64,000 nt of DNA from Neelides folsomi (GCA_034687125.1 JAQGBZ010000139.1:1-64000), one strand, 5' to 3'. Shown: positions 35,651-48,465, counted from the first letter of the stretch. The notes: generated from the letters alone by a model not told the origin. A program made the numbers and translations.

Positions 35651-36981
35651 ATGGGAAATCAACTCACTAAGAGAAAGGACCTAACGGTTGAAATTATCGT
35701 AAACGAAGAAAACAAGTTTCATAAGAGTAAGACTCCTTCTGAACTTACCGGATTTGAGAGAGTGAAACTAATCTTCGAAAAAGAGTAACTATTTTTTAAT
35801 ACTATCATTATTTAACTATAATTTTCTTTCGTTAATGGTTTAACACAATAAGAGTTTTAATTTTTTAGTGCTTTCGGCGAAGATAGTCCAGAATACAGAC
35901 GAATCCTTGACAGCACAGCATTGTCATTTTTCGCTGGTGTAATCGTTGGTGGCATTGGAAGATCGAAATACGTCAAACAAGAGTTCCAAAGGACAAACCA
36001 ACATACTGCTTTTGAGAATCATCAAGAAGCCCTTGTATTAATACAAAATTATTGATTATTTATAAATATTATCTATTTATAATCAATATTTAAAATATTT
36101 AAAAATATCAAATTCTCATATATGGATTTATTTTTTTAATTGAATTTTATCTAAATACTTTATTTCTGTATTTAATTCTCGTAAATTGGTAATAGAAAGT
36201 ATACAAGAATAAGTACATGGTCGGATTTGCATCTGGAGCTTGGAGACTTGGATGGAGAATGGCTGCTTTTTCATTCTTATTCATGTAATGTTATTTTAAT
36301 TAATTAATATATTATGTAACTGATTAACATGATTCTGTTGTTTACAATTCATAGGATGTCTGGAACTTGTTTAGCTGCATATAGAAATAAATATAGTGCT
36401 TTCGATCATGTTTTTGGAGGAATGGTTGGAGGCTTATTGTATAAATTTAAAGATGGACCAAAAGCCTCAATAGCTGGAAGTGTAGTTGGTAAAATATTAA
36501 ACATACCTGGTATATAAAGTGAATCAATTTCATATTCGATTATTTATGGAATAAAATGTTTTCAGGCGGCTGTCTAGGACTTTTCTCTGGGAGTATGCAA
36601 TATCTCGTCATTCGCTTTGCCGGGTTGGGTTCAACAACAAATGACTTCTACGAGTGGCAGAAAAGAATTCTTCAGGAACAAGAATATAAAGCTCGATCAA
36701 GTGTTCATAAACAACGGGCTGATCCTACAGCACCTGAATATTTCAGTTGGCTTTCTGGAAGTGACAGACGAGATGTTTTAGCTCTTCATCATGATGTTCT
36801 GGTTGGGACTGATCAAAAAGGTTTACAAAATTTGGAAGAGCCTCTTAAAAATCCAATTCTTGAACTGCCAGAAGAAGAAGACGTAGATAATGAAGAAAAT
36901 TTAGAAATTTTGATCGAGCCAATTAAAGAGCAAAAAGAAATTAAAAATGAGTCAAATAGCAATTTGTTGTTAAAAAAATAG
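35651..36981 (+). CDS. TIMMDC1: TIMMDC1-like complex I assembly factor
   Basis: Five exons (35651-35784, 35869-36034, 36196-36284, 36355-36488, 36566-36981) give 312 aa. TIMMDC1 is a Tim17-family inner-membrane protein needed to build the membrane arm of respiratory complex I. The homologous features are a helix with glycine-rich segments (FFAGVIVGGIGRSKYVKQEF), GAWRLGWRMAAFSFLF, AAYRNKYSAFDHVFGG and GGCLGLFSGSMQ, in the human order. After the last membrane segment come a YEWQKR helix and a long acidic/Lys-rich tail (LPEEEDVDNEENLEILIEP) not needed for the fold. The start at 35651 (MGNQLTKRKDL) is the first ATG of the exon; no typical presequence is seen, as in the family. Confidence 0.88.
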
Positions 36982-37411
36982 TACAAAGTAAAGAATGGTA
37001 AATACAGATAAATTATTTTAAATTGAATTTTAAATTTATTCCATTTAAATTAAACAAACTTCCCTACCACCATTATTAAAATCTAGATTATGTATTACTC
37101 TATCCTTAATTTGCTTAAAAATTTAATTTAGTAGTAACAAAATTCCGTTTTTGAAAAGGAAATTGCCATGCAGCTCTCTATTCAATCACAACAAACAATA
37201 TTTACTTATTATCTAGAACATAACTTAATTGGGAAGACATATTATTTTAGTATTGAGTTTTAATTAGTTTTTGTCTTTAGATTGTTTTACCATCTAATAA
37301 TTTTGAACATTGGAAGGTTGAATATTGCATATGCATAAATTACATCCATGACGCTTATCATTCCATATTTACAGCATCCATTGTTATTCGTATATCAATT
37401 AGGCCAATGGT
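36982..37411. other. Intergenic between convergent TIMMDC1 and twinfilin
   Basis: AT-rich 3' flanks of two convergent genes; no further gene seen. Confidence 0.7.
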
Positions 37412-39154
37412 TTAAATGTTGAAAGACTCAGTTGGATTTACTTTTGTAAGTCTTTTGGCTCCTCTGTTCGGAGGTCCCTTTGGTTTAGCAAATTTGGGTC
37501 GATTGAGGGACTTCGTAGGATGAAGCTCCTCTAAAAGAAATTCTCCGCTCAATTCTTTCCCACTCTCAATTTCAAGCTAAAATGAAATTCAGAGTATTTT
37601 TTCAATTATAGCATTTTTATAAATATTTTGTAAAATTTACTAACTTTTTTATCCATAATGATCTGAAAAGTCGATTCAATTCCAGCAATGAGTGGACCTT
37701 TACAAGACGAGTAGAGCATTCGTTCCTTAATACTGCAAGCATACCCAGGCATCGAGTAAATAAACACTAAAACATTTAAATTGAATTATTATAAATTATT
37801 ATAAATTAAATTTTAATTGTTTTGTTTATGTAGCTTCTTATACCGCAACTTTCCAAGTAGTCTCCTTCGTGAGTATGAGGAAAATTGAAAATGTGATAAC
37901 GAGGTGTGTCGTCAGGTATTTTCCTCCCAATGCTCTCAGCAGTCTCGGAGCTCACAGAGACCAAATGAATCAGCTCTTTGTCTAAATCTGGGAAATAGAT
38001 TATTAGCCAAAATAAAATTAAATATTAAAAATCAAGATAATTTAATGACACTCACCTATTTTGAGCTGAATGTAATTGATTTTCTTTGCTTGAAACTTTT
38101 TAAGAGCGTCGATTGCTGGTTGCGTGAGTGGAAAGGAAACTCCTTGAAGTGTCTGATGTCTCGAATCAATTGAGATATCTGCATATGTTTCTGTCTTTTT
38201 GATTTCCGCAAGTTCTTCTTCGGCCATTGTAAGTGGCACTGGAGCATCGCGATTTCGTTTGGCGCTTAAATATCCCTTCCAACTTGCCTCTTCCTAAAGT
38301 TATAAAAACAATTTTTTAAATATTCAAATAAAAATTAAGAGCACAAAACAATATTAGTAATTACATTTATTGAATAATTTGGAACTTACGAAAGAAGTTG
38401 CAAAAACTTCTTCTTTGATCTGACCAGCTCCAAATTCCATTTTAAGTGTAGCTTTCGTGGAAGCGTAGAGCATCTTGTGACGAACTGAGCTTGACTCAGG
38501 AGACCAGAAAAACAAAAGCCACTCATATCCAGAATTTACTTTTGTATCAAGTCTATTGAAAAATAATTATATTTAAAAAATATTGCCATTTATCATTTTA
38601 TTAACAGTATTTTACATTTTTTAATTTATCATATCATTTAATAGAGTATTTAACATACCTGAAAAGTATATATGAAGGAACTCCCTCCTCGATAACAGGA
38701 AGAATGAGATCTTCGTAATCGTCTTCCCATTTATCATTTGATGGGCCAGTATACTCGCACAATGAGAGTTCCTCTAAAATTTCAAATTTATTTATCATTC
38801 CAGACTTTACAAATATATTAAAAAAATTGTTTATTAGGTAAATCATTAAATAATTTTATATGAATTAAAATAATAAAGATTACCATTTTCAATGTTCACT
38901 TTAACCATTCGAACATTTCCATCCTTGCAGCGACCAAAAAAATTCCTCAGTTCTTCATTTGCTAATAAAATGAAAGGCAGTTTGTGAATTGTGACAACAT
39001 CAATTGAAATGCAAATATTTATTATAATGAGAATAATTTAAATCATACAATGCATATTAATCAGAATAATCACTAATCAGGTAATTTCATTTTAAGGTGT
39101 ATTACTAATATTTATAATTGAGCTTTTACCTTGAATTCCTGTCTGATGAGACAT
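37412..39154 (-). CDS. twf: Twinfilin, actin monomer-binding and capping protein
   Basis: Eight exons (39154-39130, 38961-38884, 38773-38659, 38552-38390, 38293-38056, 37987-37844, 37766-37645, 37576-37412) give 349 aa; human twinfilin-1 has 350. Two ADF-homology domains (about 3-140 and 175-315) are joined by a linker. The first residues MSHQTGIQA are invariant in the family. Other matches are [85 protein letters not shown] and the C-terminal [13 protein letters not shown] tail that binds capping protein. Twinfilin sequesters ADP-actin and uncaps filament barbed ends. The first exon is only 25 bp. Confidence 0.96.
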
Positions 39155-39661
39155 TTTAAATACGATTGTTCACGGTGCAATTAGTTTTTGATTAACTCTG
39201 ACTAGATCATGTGAGTAAATTAAAGTGAATTAAAGCAAACTGGAGAATAGGCTCAACTCAAAATATAATTTAGTTATTGAATTAAACAATCTTTGAGTAA
39301 AAATACAAATAATTGTCTTAGGAAGACAGGGGATGGGAATAAACGATAAAAAAGATAGTGCTCTCGTGTAGAACGAGAAAAATGAATTGATAATTGTAGG
39401 GGAGTTCTGAAGAGCTCACCATCTGGTTCAGCTGTCAAATGTTTCAAGCTTCGCTCATTCTCCGCTCAGATCTCGCGACTCTCCCCCGTAGGGATTATCA
39501 TTTGAAACATCCTTGTAAACAAAGAAATCAATATAGAATTGATATATCAATATTCACATGAATCTCATAAAGATAAACATTTCATAAAAGCTCTTATTTA
39601 CATTTTTGGATAAATAGGCATTGAATAAGCATTAATTAAAAATAAGTTAAATTGTGAAAGA
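39155..39661. promoter_or_regulatory. Divergent promoter region, twinfilin and acidic protein
   Basis: A 507-bp space between opposite start codons. The middle (about 39400-39510) is richer in GC than its flanks and includes CTCATTCTCCGCTCAGATC and a CpG-containing TCGCGA, suggesting a promoter core. No TATA box at a sensible position. Confidence 0.4.
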
Positions 39662-40351
39662 ATGGCGTGTCCGAACAATTACTTGTACACCAGGGATCTT
39701 GTTAAGGATACAGAAGAGTTGGAAAATCTTCGAATCGTTGAAAATGAAAACAACGAAGGAATGGAAGATGAAATGTATGGAGAAGATTATAGTGAATATG
39801 AAGGTGACGGATATTCTCCAAAAGTCAAAGTTGAAAACAACGACAAAGAAGTTCAGACCGAGCTCCATCCAATCCCTTCAAACATGGTCAAAGGGTATTT
39901 CTGGAATGAATGGGATCTTCGAAGAAAAGCTCTCCTCCTTGTAATTCATCTAAAAAATTAAATAAATTGTTCATAAAATATTATTGTGTGTTTTATATTT
40001 GGAAATTGTTAATTTTTAATATAGGCTCGTTTAGAAAAATGCTCGACTCACTCGACTCAAACCAATTTGAATTTATTGACGGAAAGCGAAGGGGTTCAAA
40101 CGACGGGTCAAATGAACAGATGGGTCCAAACGAAGACCGACTTTTCCTCAGAAACCCAAGAGCGAGGATGGTGGATTTATGGCCTTCGTGGTGAACATCC
40201 ACTCCCCCCACATGTGGTAGAGTTGTCGAAAGATCCCTGCGACGATCTTAGATGTTTTGTTCCGCCTCCGCCTAAAGCCAAGTGTGACTTGGAAGAAGAA
40301 GAGGAAGGAGATGACTATGAAGCTGAAGATGATCAAGAGTTAAAATGTTAA
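39662..40351 (+). CDS. Acidic protein of unknown function
   Basis: Two exons (39662-39940 and 40025-40351, phase 0) give 201 aa that I do not recognise. The N-terminus is MACPNNYLYTRDL, followed by an acidic Asn/Glu/Tyr-rich region (residues 20-60), then HPIPSNMVKGYFWNEWDLRRKALLLARLEK, which spans the splice junction and looks like the conserved core. A region with three VQT-type repeats (EVQTEL, GVQTTG, WVQTKT) surrounds it. GWWIYGLRGEHPLPPHV is followed by a Pro-rich and strongly acidic C-terminus (EEEEEGDDYEAEDDQE). No signal peptide or membrane segment. Intron placement, stop and codon use fit a real gene. The VQT repeats recall short peptide motifs bound by dynein light chain LC8 (core TQT); this is a suggestion only. 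Confidence 0.65.
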
Positions 40352-41281
40352 ATATCACTTGTTATTTCAAAGCAAAGCTTACTGAATTTCAATAAATGGT
40401 GAATTTTAATCTTGATTATGTAATTATCTAAAAGTGGCATTGATTTCCTTAAATAACATGCTTCAATAAGTTAATTAGAATAAGCATTAAAAGAAGCAGA
40501 AGTAAAATTTTATATGCATCTAGATTTAGAGTGAACTTTTTAATTAAAAGATAATTAATTAATTAATAATAAAATTAACAATAAACAGAAAATATTGAAT
40601 TCTCCTTTAAATTTCCTAGCTCAATATAACGAGGAATAGCGTTGTCGAATTCTTCAGAGAAAACGCTTTCGTTTTTTTGTTTATCGACTAAATAAAAAAA
40701 TACTTTTGGGCTTAATCCATTTAAGTTTTCGTTCTTGTCTTCGTCTTCAGCTTCAGGCTGGCTTCAGAGTTTCTCTCTCGATCTCAACTCTCTTGAGCCT
40801 GACCTGAGTGACCTCTTCTCGTTAGTCATTGACTTTAGTCACACTCATAACTCATAAATAATCAATTTACCTGACTATGTCCCAAATGTCAAATATCAGA
40901 GTTATAGTTATAGTGCCACTCTTACTCGTCATTAAACGTACAATTAAACTCGTACTATAATAGTATTATTATTAAACTAACATCTTTAAGTCAACAATGT
41001 GACAATGTGTGAATATTCAGCAAATCTCAAGCTATTTAATGATATTCTCCAATATAGAACGTATTTATTTAAGCGTAAGTTCCTTATTATTTTACATTTA
41101 TTATAATTTTTTAGAGTAATTTAATTAAATTGCATATTTTTTATTAATAAAATTATTTCTTATATAAATATTATAATTATAATCTATTACAACAATTACT
41201 AAATAATTTTCTTGCTAGATTAAACATCGTTTTTCTATAAACATTGAAAGTGAAAGCAGTTCAAAGTTCAAGAATCCGAAG
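40352..41281. other. Intergenic upstream of the BTB zinc-finger gene
   Basis: AT-rich with no gene recognised. A pyrimidine-rich stretch at about 40735-40815 may be promoter or 5' exon sequence of the next gene. Confidence 0.5.
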
Positions 41282-44200
41282 ATGCATTTATATTCTTATG
41301 AGAAGGAAAAGAGATCTAAAATGCAGGATAGCGTGGATGCATCGCCGGAGAGAGGTTCGACTCGTAGCGGGGAATTTAGGCTGTCAGCGGCCGAAGTTCC
41401 CTCCGGGCAAAAGAGTCAGCGAACTGAAGCGAACCTTCACTCAAATCCCAGCCGTACTCATTCCGTGTCCTCCGCATCTCTTCGGACCGAGGGACCAGCC
41501 AGGAGGAAACCGGCGGGTTCGGAAGTGACAACTTCTCCTCTCCCGCCATCATCGTCGGCTGGTGAGTTTGGGGCAAGTGGATTTTAGGAGGGTCGGGTGC
41601 GGAATTTCTAACGACTTTTTCCCTCTTCTCCAGCCGACCCCCCGCTCAGTATTATTGACATTCCATATTAATTTAATTGGGCATTATGTAAATGGAGATT
41701 CTCCATTTTCCTCCCATTCCCGAGAGCGGAGACTCTTCCCCTATGTTCTGTTATTTAAATTTATAATCTTTATATTAGAAATTTAATTTTTAAAATTAAC
41801 ATAATTAATATATATTTTTTAAATTAATATAAATCTCGATGATTAACTACAGTTTAACTACCTATATTTTTACATAAATATAAATAACACAGTTAAAAAT
41901 TTTATAAGTCAGTTTACTTATATAATCATGAGAAAGGGAAACAGAGGTTTGAAAAGGATGTTTTTATTTTAATGAATTTTATAAGGCCGATAAAATGACG
42001 TGTCTTGATTGTTTAATTAAGTTTTAAAATTTATTTATTTTATATAGGAAAGAAAAAGGAAGTGATGGAGGAAGGAATTGGCGGTGGGATGGTTGGGGTT
42101 GTTGGTCATTCTGAACTCGACACTCAAATGAGTGACCTTCTTGGTGGGCCGAACGAAGAGTCGCAATCATCTTCTCTCAACGGTCTTTCTTTTTCGGAGC
42201 CACAAGAACAAGCTTTGGATCTCTTGGAAGCACTCAGGAAGCAGAGAGAAAACGAAAAATTTTGCGATGTTACTTTATGGGTTCATGGAAGGTAATTTGC
42301 AATTCCTTATTAAATTACAAATTATTAACGATTTTTGTATTTCATAATTTACGATCTTTTAGGAATTTTAAAACCTTGATTTCAAAGTTGGGGTAAAAGG
42401 TATTTTATAATTTATTTTTAATTTTTTAGATGTTTTTACGCTCACCGTTGTGTCTTAGCCGCGATTTCTCCATACTTTGACTCCGTGTTTGCAGCCAAAA
42501 GGAAGAGCGGTCGTGAGTGTCTCTGCGTAAGTTCACAAGAGCCAGAAGTATTTGAAACTTTTCTCAATTACGTCTACACGGGATCCATCGTCGTGGAAAA
42601 GGGAAATGTTGGAGAACTCCTCCGCCTTGCCAACCACTTTTTAGTCGTTAAACTCAAGAACTTTTGTTCAGACTTCCTCGAACGCCACATCGATGCCGAA
42701 AATGTCCTCCATGTAAAGGAAATTGGAGAAAAATATCAGCTTCCAAGTCTCGCCAAAGCCGCAACGGTTTATGTTCAAAACAGCTTGGCTGAAGTGATTA
42801 ATCATGAAGTAATGATGGAACTTCCAGCTAAACAGATTGAAGCTTTTGTAACCGAAAAGGCTTGGGAGCTTCCACAAGACGCTTCTGTTAAGTTTATGAG
42901 TCGTTGGGTATGTCATGAGCTTGGAGCAAGAGAAAGAGAATTTAAAGCTCTTTTAACAAACGTTGACTGGAATCTCATGGACCCAAATGCAATAGTTGAG
43001 TATATTGACCAAGAACCACTTTTTGGTTCTTCCGAGCGCTGCTTTTATTACATCCTTCATTCACTTGCTGATAAAGGAATTCAAGTTCAGAAATATGAAC
43101 AAATGTATCAAGCACTACAGCAGAGATTTGGACAGGTATTTAAATTATCTAAAATATTTACTTTTTCTTTATAAGCTCCATCCAAAGATATTTTTTTATA
43201 TCACAATGTATTTAATCATCAATTATATATATTTTGAATAACAGGAAATTGATCAACCTCTTGGCTTTGGGGACAATTTACTTCAGATGGCTTTCAATTC
43301 AGCAATGGAAGGATTGCAAGTTCCTCCTGACAATCTTATGCTACCTGATTCGAGAGACGTAAATGCTCTAATACAAATTCTCAATAAAATTATATCTTTT
43401 CCATACATCAAACTAATCCCAATTATGAATTATAGGGAAGCAAATGGGCCAACGAGAACGATCCTACAGGATTGGGCAGAAAAGAACGAACCAAAAAGAA
43501 AGAAAATGGTAATTTCTTAATGATAATAAAACGAGCTATTTAAATTATTTCATGTAATTTTCAAGATTCTATCTGAGATTTTTTTATTTTTGGATCTCAG
43601 GGTCTCAGAGTTTGGAACAGAGGAGGAAGCGAATTTTGGCGAGGATTCTTCGAAATCGAAGTATGAGAAAATGGGTCCTTGTACGCCTCGATAAACCAAA
43701 GAGACGGAGAATTAATGAAGTCATTGCCGATTCGTCTGGTGATGAGGAGTGTGATCCGCTGCAAACACCAGCCGGTTACCGATGTCATCTCTGTCCATTC
43801 AATACCAAAAAAGTTTCTCGACTTGAACGTCATTTGGCCACCGTCCATGCCCATGATGTCACTTATCGATGTACCGAGTGCGGATTTACGTGCAAATGGA
43901 ACAGGGAATATTTCCTACATATGAAATCTCACTTCGACGGTCCACCCTATAAATGCGCATCTTGTAATTTTTAATTTTTACATTATCAGTTAAATATTGT
44001 ATTACTAAGAATTAAATAGTAAATCCAATATAATAATTTTAATATGTTTAGGTGAATACAGTTGTCAGAAGATCGGATCTCTCATTGCGCACAAAGTGAC
44101 TCACATGGAGTTGAAACCATACCAGTGTAGTGATTGCGAGTACAAGTGCAGGACAAAAGCAAACCTCTCTGTTCATATAAAGACCCACAATAATGAAAAG

Positions 44201-46550
44201 CCTTATCGATGTAATTTATTTTTAACTAAAAATTAACAGTATCTTTTAAGTAACTTTTGCCTACTTTATAAGCGGAAACAAGAGCTCTTTATTTATCTTA
44301 TAAATATTAATTTCATTGAATAGGTAATATTTGCGGTAAGAATTTTGTAAGCAAGAGCAGTTTGGATGCCCACGCTGTTGGGCACAATAGTGACAAGACG
44401 TACAGTTGCAATCAATGCTCGTTCTCAACGAAGCATCTCAATCAGTTTACTTCCCATAAAAAAACTCAGCATACGAATTCAAACTCCCATGTAACTGGAA
44501 AAAAAGGTTTAACTAAAATTAAAATTTTTAAAATTATCAACTCTTGTAAATACATAAATTGATTATTGAGGCTCAATGAACTTATTTTCATTGATGAATT
44601 ATCAGAGACAAAATTGATGTTATATTGAGCTTGTCATTTGGTTAGAAGTGTACCGGTGTCAAGACTCTTCTTGCAAATATACGACGAGTAAAAAGAGCCA
44701 GTTGGATTCACATATGAGGAGTCACGCCGGAGTTCGCCCTCACGTATGTTCCATATGCGGACGACGGTTCCTTGAGAAGTCTCATCTTGTCCGTCATGAA
44801 CGAATCCACTTCAACGAGAGGCCATTCAAATGTGAAGAATGTGACTATGCCTCTACACGAAGGGATAAATTGAAGGAGCACAAGACGCGCCATCACGGAG
44901 TCAATGCCTCGGCAAAATCTCCTTATAAACCTCGACCGCATAAGAGCAACAGCAAAGGGTCAAGTGGATTCTCTGAGACGGTTGTTTATGCTAAGAAGTC
45001 CTCGGTCCCTGCATCTGTGAGTGGATCAAGTGGTCAAAGTGGATCTGAAGCATCGCAAGTCACCGCCCAGTCAACAGACCTTGAACTTTTCATTCCTGGT
45101 ATGGGGACGACCGAAGGAGGAAACGGAGCTTACGCTCAACTCCAATCTGGATCCATTGATCTGCAACATATTGCCAATACTACAGGGATGGTCCAGCTAC
45201 GATCTTTTCAACCGGTAAGCCAAATTTTATCTTAATTCCCAATCATCCAAATTCTCCCTTTTTAAAAAGGAAAAGCCACAGGCAAAATTTATCAATTTGG
45301 TATTATTTTAAAAATAATATAATTCCGTTAAAAATGTTTATTAATATCTTTATATGGAACTATAATCTTCATTAATATTGTATCATATTATAAACGCTAT
45401 ATAAAATATGTTGAGGTATGCCATTTAAATATTTATCGTGATTAGAAAAAGGATCAAATGGTCAAACTGTTTATATAGCCTATGGTATGTAGCAAGATAG
45501 CAAGTCACTTTTTTAATTAGATAGCTTTCTAAGCCTTTAACACTCATGCTTAATTAAACCAGGATCAGGATGCGGTAAAAATGGAGTGACAAAATAACTG
45601 CTAAAAATGAATAAAAAGCAAAAGTTTTTGGCAACGGTGGGATTCGAACCCACGCCTATTGAATAGAATAGAGCCTAAATCTACCGCCTTAACCACTCGG
45701 CCACGTTACCAATCCCAAACGCAACCTCTACTTTCCTTCTCTTCACTTTACACCTCTGGCTCCCTATCCCTCCCATGCATTTCCTCCTGTTCATTCAACT
45801 CTTATTCTCAATTCAATGTAAAAAGTTATTTTCATGTATTCAAATGGTTCTCTAGTTGTTTTTTTACAAAGCACACAATGTGAATAGAAATATTTAAAAG
45901 CTCATTCTCATTCACTCAATGGAGATTTATATATTTATCTAACATTAAATTTTGGTATGTTGCAAGGAAAAGATTTATCTCTATTTGCCAAGTGTTGGAG
46001 CAGTTGTTAGTTATGGAACTAGAAATATCAGATTATGTAGAAATCATAGCAGATTAACGATATTTTATAGAGAGATCATATTGTTCAGAAAACAATGATT
46101 GATTGATTATAAATTATATAGGGGAAGTCAGAGATTCAAGTTGCCCATACATTAGCTTCTATTCCTTCATCGGAGCTTTCGCGAACTCTTGGAGTGAAAC
46201 TTGAGGATTTACAGGCCCAAGGATTGATTGGAACGATTCCTTCGACAAGCGGCGTTTCAACACGGTCCATAAAGCTTGAGGATTTGGCTGGGGCGGTTCC
46301 TTCGTCTGGTCAAACACAACCCAACCAGGTGAATATTAAATACACAATGGCGATTACTGTTATGTGATAATTAGGTTTTAGATAATAAAGCGTATAGGTA
46401 AGCTTAAATAATGATTTGGATCATTTTATTTTTAATAAGGCTATGGGAATGAGCGGTGGGAGAAGTGAAGGAAATACAACGACAATGGTTTTGGATGCGG
46501 CACAACTTCAACAACTCCTTGGCTCTGGATACCTTCACTCGCGACAATAA
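41282..46550 (+). CDS. BTB-BACK protein with nine C2H2 zinc fingers
   Basis: Eleven exons join to 1002 aa: 41282-41561, 42048-42291, 42430-43135, 43245-43358, 43436-43508, 43601-43963, 44052-44210, 44324-44506, 44646-45214, 46122-46328, 46440-46550. Residues 1-150 are low complexity. The BTB domain is about 160-260 (EKFCDVTLWVHGRCF, AHRCVLAAISPYFDSVFAA, NYVYTGSI). BACK is about 275-380. Nine fingers span about 530-795, most C-x2-C...H-x3-5-H, the seventh with C-x4-C (CQDSSC). The tail is Ser/Gly/Gln-rich and ends GYLHSRQ. This is the layout of ZBTB-type sequence-specific regulators; I could not pick an orthologue. Start: the ATG at 41282 or the in-frame ATG at 41321 (MQDSVDASPERG), undecided. 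Exon 6 has tandem acceptors 8 bp apart (see findings). A tRNA gene lies in the intron 45215-46121 on the other strand. Confidence 0.88.
45620..45623 (-). terminator. RNA polymerase III terminator (T4)
   Basis: Read on the - strand, the tRNA is followed within 7 nt by TTTT and then by TTTTT at 45617-45613, the usual polymerase III stop signal. Confidence 0.7.
45630..45710 (-). tRNA. tRNA-Leu(UAG): tRNA-Leu (anticodon UAG)
   Basis: The - strand folds as a class II cloverleaf of 81 nt without intron. The acceptor stem GGTAACG pairs with CGTTGCC (one G:U). The D-arm carries the A box (TGGCCGAGTGG). The anticodon stem GTAGA/TCTAT encloses the loop TTTAGGC with anticodon UAG. A variable arm with a 4-bp stem (CTAT/ATAG) marks it as Leu or Ser class. 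The T-arm GTGGG-TTCGAAT-CCCAC contains the B box GGTTCGAATCC. It closely resembles animal tRNA-Leu(UAG). It lies within an intron of the BTB zinc-finger gene, in the opposite direction. Confidence 0.97.
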
Positions 46551-48357
46551 CCTCTATCACATTTAATCGACTCCGTCCCCTTAAAAGGAACGATATAGAA
46601 ATTTACATAATATATTGAACTAAATTATTTATTAAATGGAAAATTGTTGTTCAATCTAAAATATTGTTAAAGTTGGTATATAAATATTTATTATCTTAAG
46701 GCAAATCTCTCCAAAGAGGTTTTATGTAATTAAGTAAAGTTATATAACATAATATTTTTAAATTGTTGACAATATAACCATTATTCTCTTATACAAAGAT
46801 TTTGAATAATTATAATCAAATTAATGTACAAAAGCCCTGTTTTTGTATTTAGGGTGTGGAGGTTCTATTACATTAGTAGTAACTACTAGCATTTTGTATA
46901 TTGAGTTTAATAAAAATGGTTCATTAACTATTTCTAACTTATTTAAGTTTTTTGTATTTGAGTAACAGTTATTATTTATTAAACAAAGTTACAATAAAGC
47001 ATTAATATTATAAAGTAATTAAACTATAAATTACATAGATAATACAACATTATAGCTATTTAATTAATTTATTCGTAGTGGTACTGAAGGCTGGAACTGG
47101 GAACCATTGAAATATCTTATATATTACTACTGTTAATTACAATGTTATTGGTTAACTTATCATTGTTATGATGCAAGAAACTTTTTAATTTCTTGGCACA
47201 AAAACAATCAATCACGTCCCAATTTTTTGAGCACATAATAGGAAGGATCCTGCAATTTAATATATTGATTCGATTATTAAAAAGTGTAGGTATAAATACT
47301 TGTGTTTTTTAATAAGTTGTAACTTTATTGCACAATTTGTAATTTATTATTATTTAATATTTAAGCCTATGGTTTACTTTTCCAATTCCTGTTTTAAATA
47401 ATTTTTACCAATTAGTTTTGCAAATCGGTAATATTATACATTTAATGTAATTTATATTCAAATGTTTCATGACATTAAATATAACATTTAAATGAGGATA
47501 TTTTTTTACTAAACTCATACTCATATAAAGTACCCAACCTCGGAGCATCAGTATTGTAAATATACTAAAGAAAGTTTCAGCTTTCAAATTGTCTTATCAT
47601 CTCATATCGCTTATCACCTCACATTTTTGAGACGCAAATACTTCCATTGAATAAAAAAACTAATTGAAATAGAACAAAGTGGGCCATTGACAAATGGAGA
47701 GCAATAAAGTTTATAAATAATTACAATTTGTATATCCGCCATAGGAGAGCAAACTCATACCAGTTTGTGGGGTTTAAATATAAAAAGCTTAATAAAGTAT
47801 TCTTATACCCTTCACTCTCACAGTCACATTGAGTTAAAAGATATCCAATCGCCCTTTTCTTAGAAGACGTCGTGGGTTGGAACCAAAGGAAATGGAATTT
47901 CATTCAATGGGACATTCACAGTAGAAGGGTACGCGTAAGTGCAAGTACTTGAAAAACTTCTTTTAATTAACTATATTCACTTGAGACTGGCCTATATTTA
48001 TGTTATACCTACTATACGTCATATTGATGAAGGTTTGGTGTTTCTCCTACATGTACTTTGTATACCTAGTATATTATATACCTTACCTAAGTATATATAT
48101 TTATGTACGTATGTAAGATGTATTATATTCTCAGTCGGAGTGGAGGAACTTATCCTAATTGTGTGTATAGCAAATAATTATACGGAGGCAATTTTAATTT
48201 CCTAGTCCTTTGTGTATATTATAATAGGAAATGAAGTTTCTTGGCTTGTCTTCTTCGCGTTGGAGCGGTGGGAAATTGCCATTCTAGGAATTGCGGCAGG
48301 AAATGAATGAGTCGGAGGGAAGCCGCCCAATTTCCCCCTTATTAATCCTCTCCCGGG
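46551..48357. other. Intergenic, nothing recognised
   Basis: About 1.8 kb of AT-rich DNA. Short open frames near 47405-47903 (-) and 47939-48205 (+) have no homology or splice support. The GC-richer end, from about 48240, leads into the ImpL2-like promoter. Confidence 0.6.
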
Positions 48358-48364
48358 TATAAAG
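48358..48364 (+). promoter_or_regulatory. TATA box of the ImpL2-like gene
   Basis: TATAAAG lies 108 bp before the ATG at 48466, preceded by a GC-rich CCCGGG. Transcription would start about 30 bp downstream, near 48390, leaving a 5' UTR of about 75 nt. The position and the surrounding GC-rich block make this one of the clearer core promoters in the window. Confidence 0.6.
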
Positions 48365-48465
48365 ACCTAGGAATTTCCAACTAACGCTACATTCTCCCCA
48401 CACGAACCTCCGAACTCCCAGCTCCTTTCTCTCGCCATTCAATTCAATTTCAAGAAACTTTGGAG

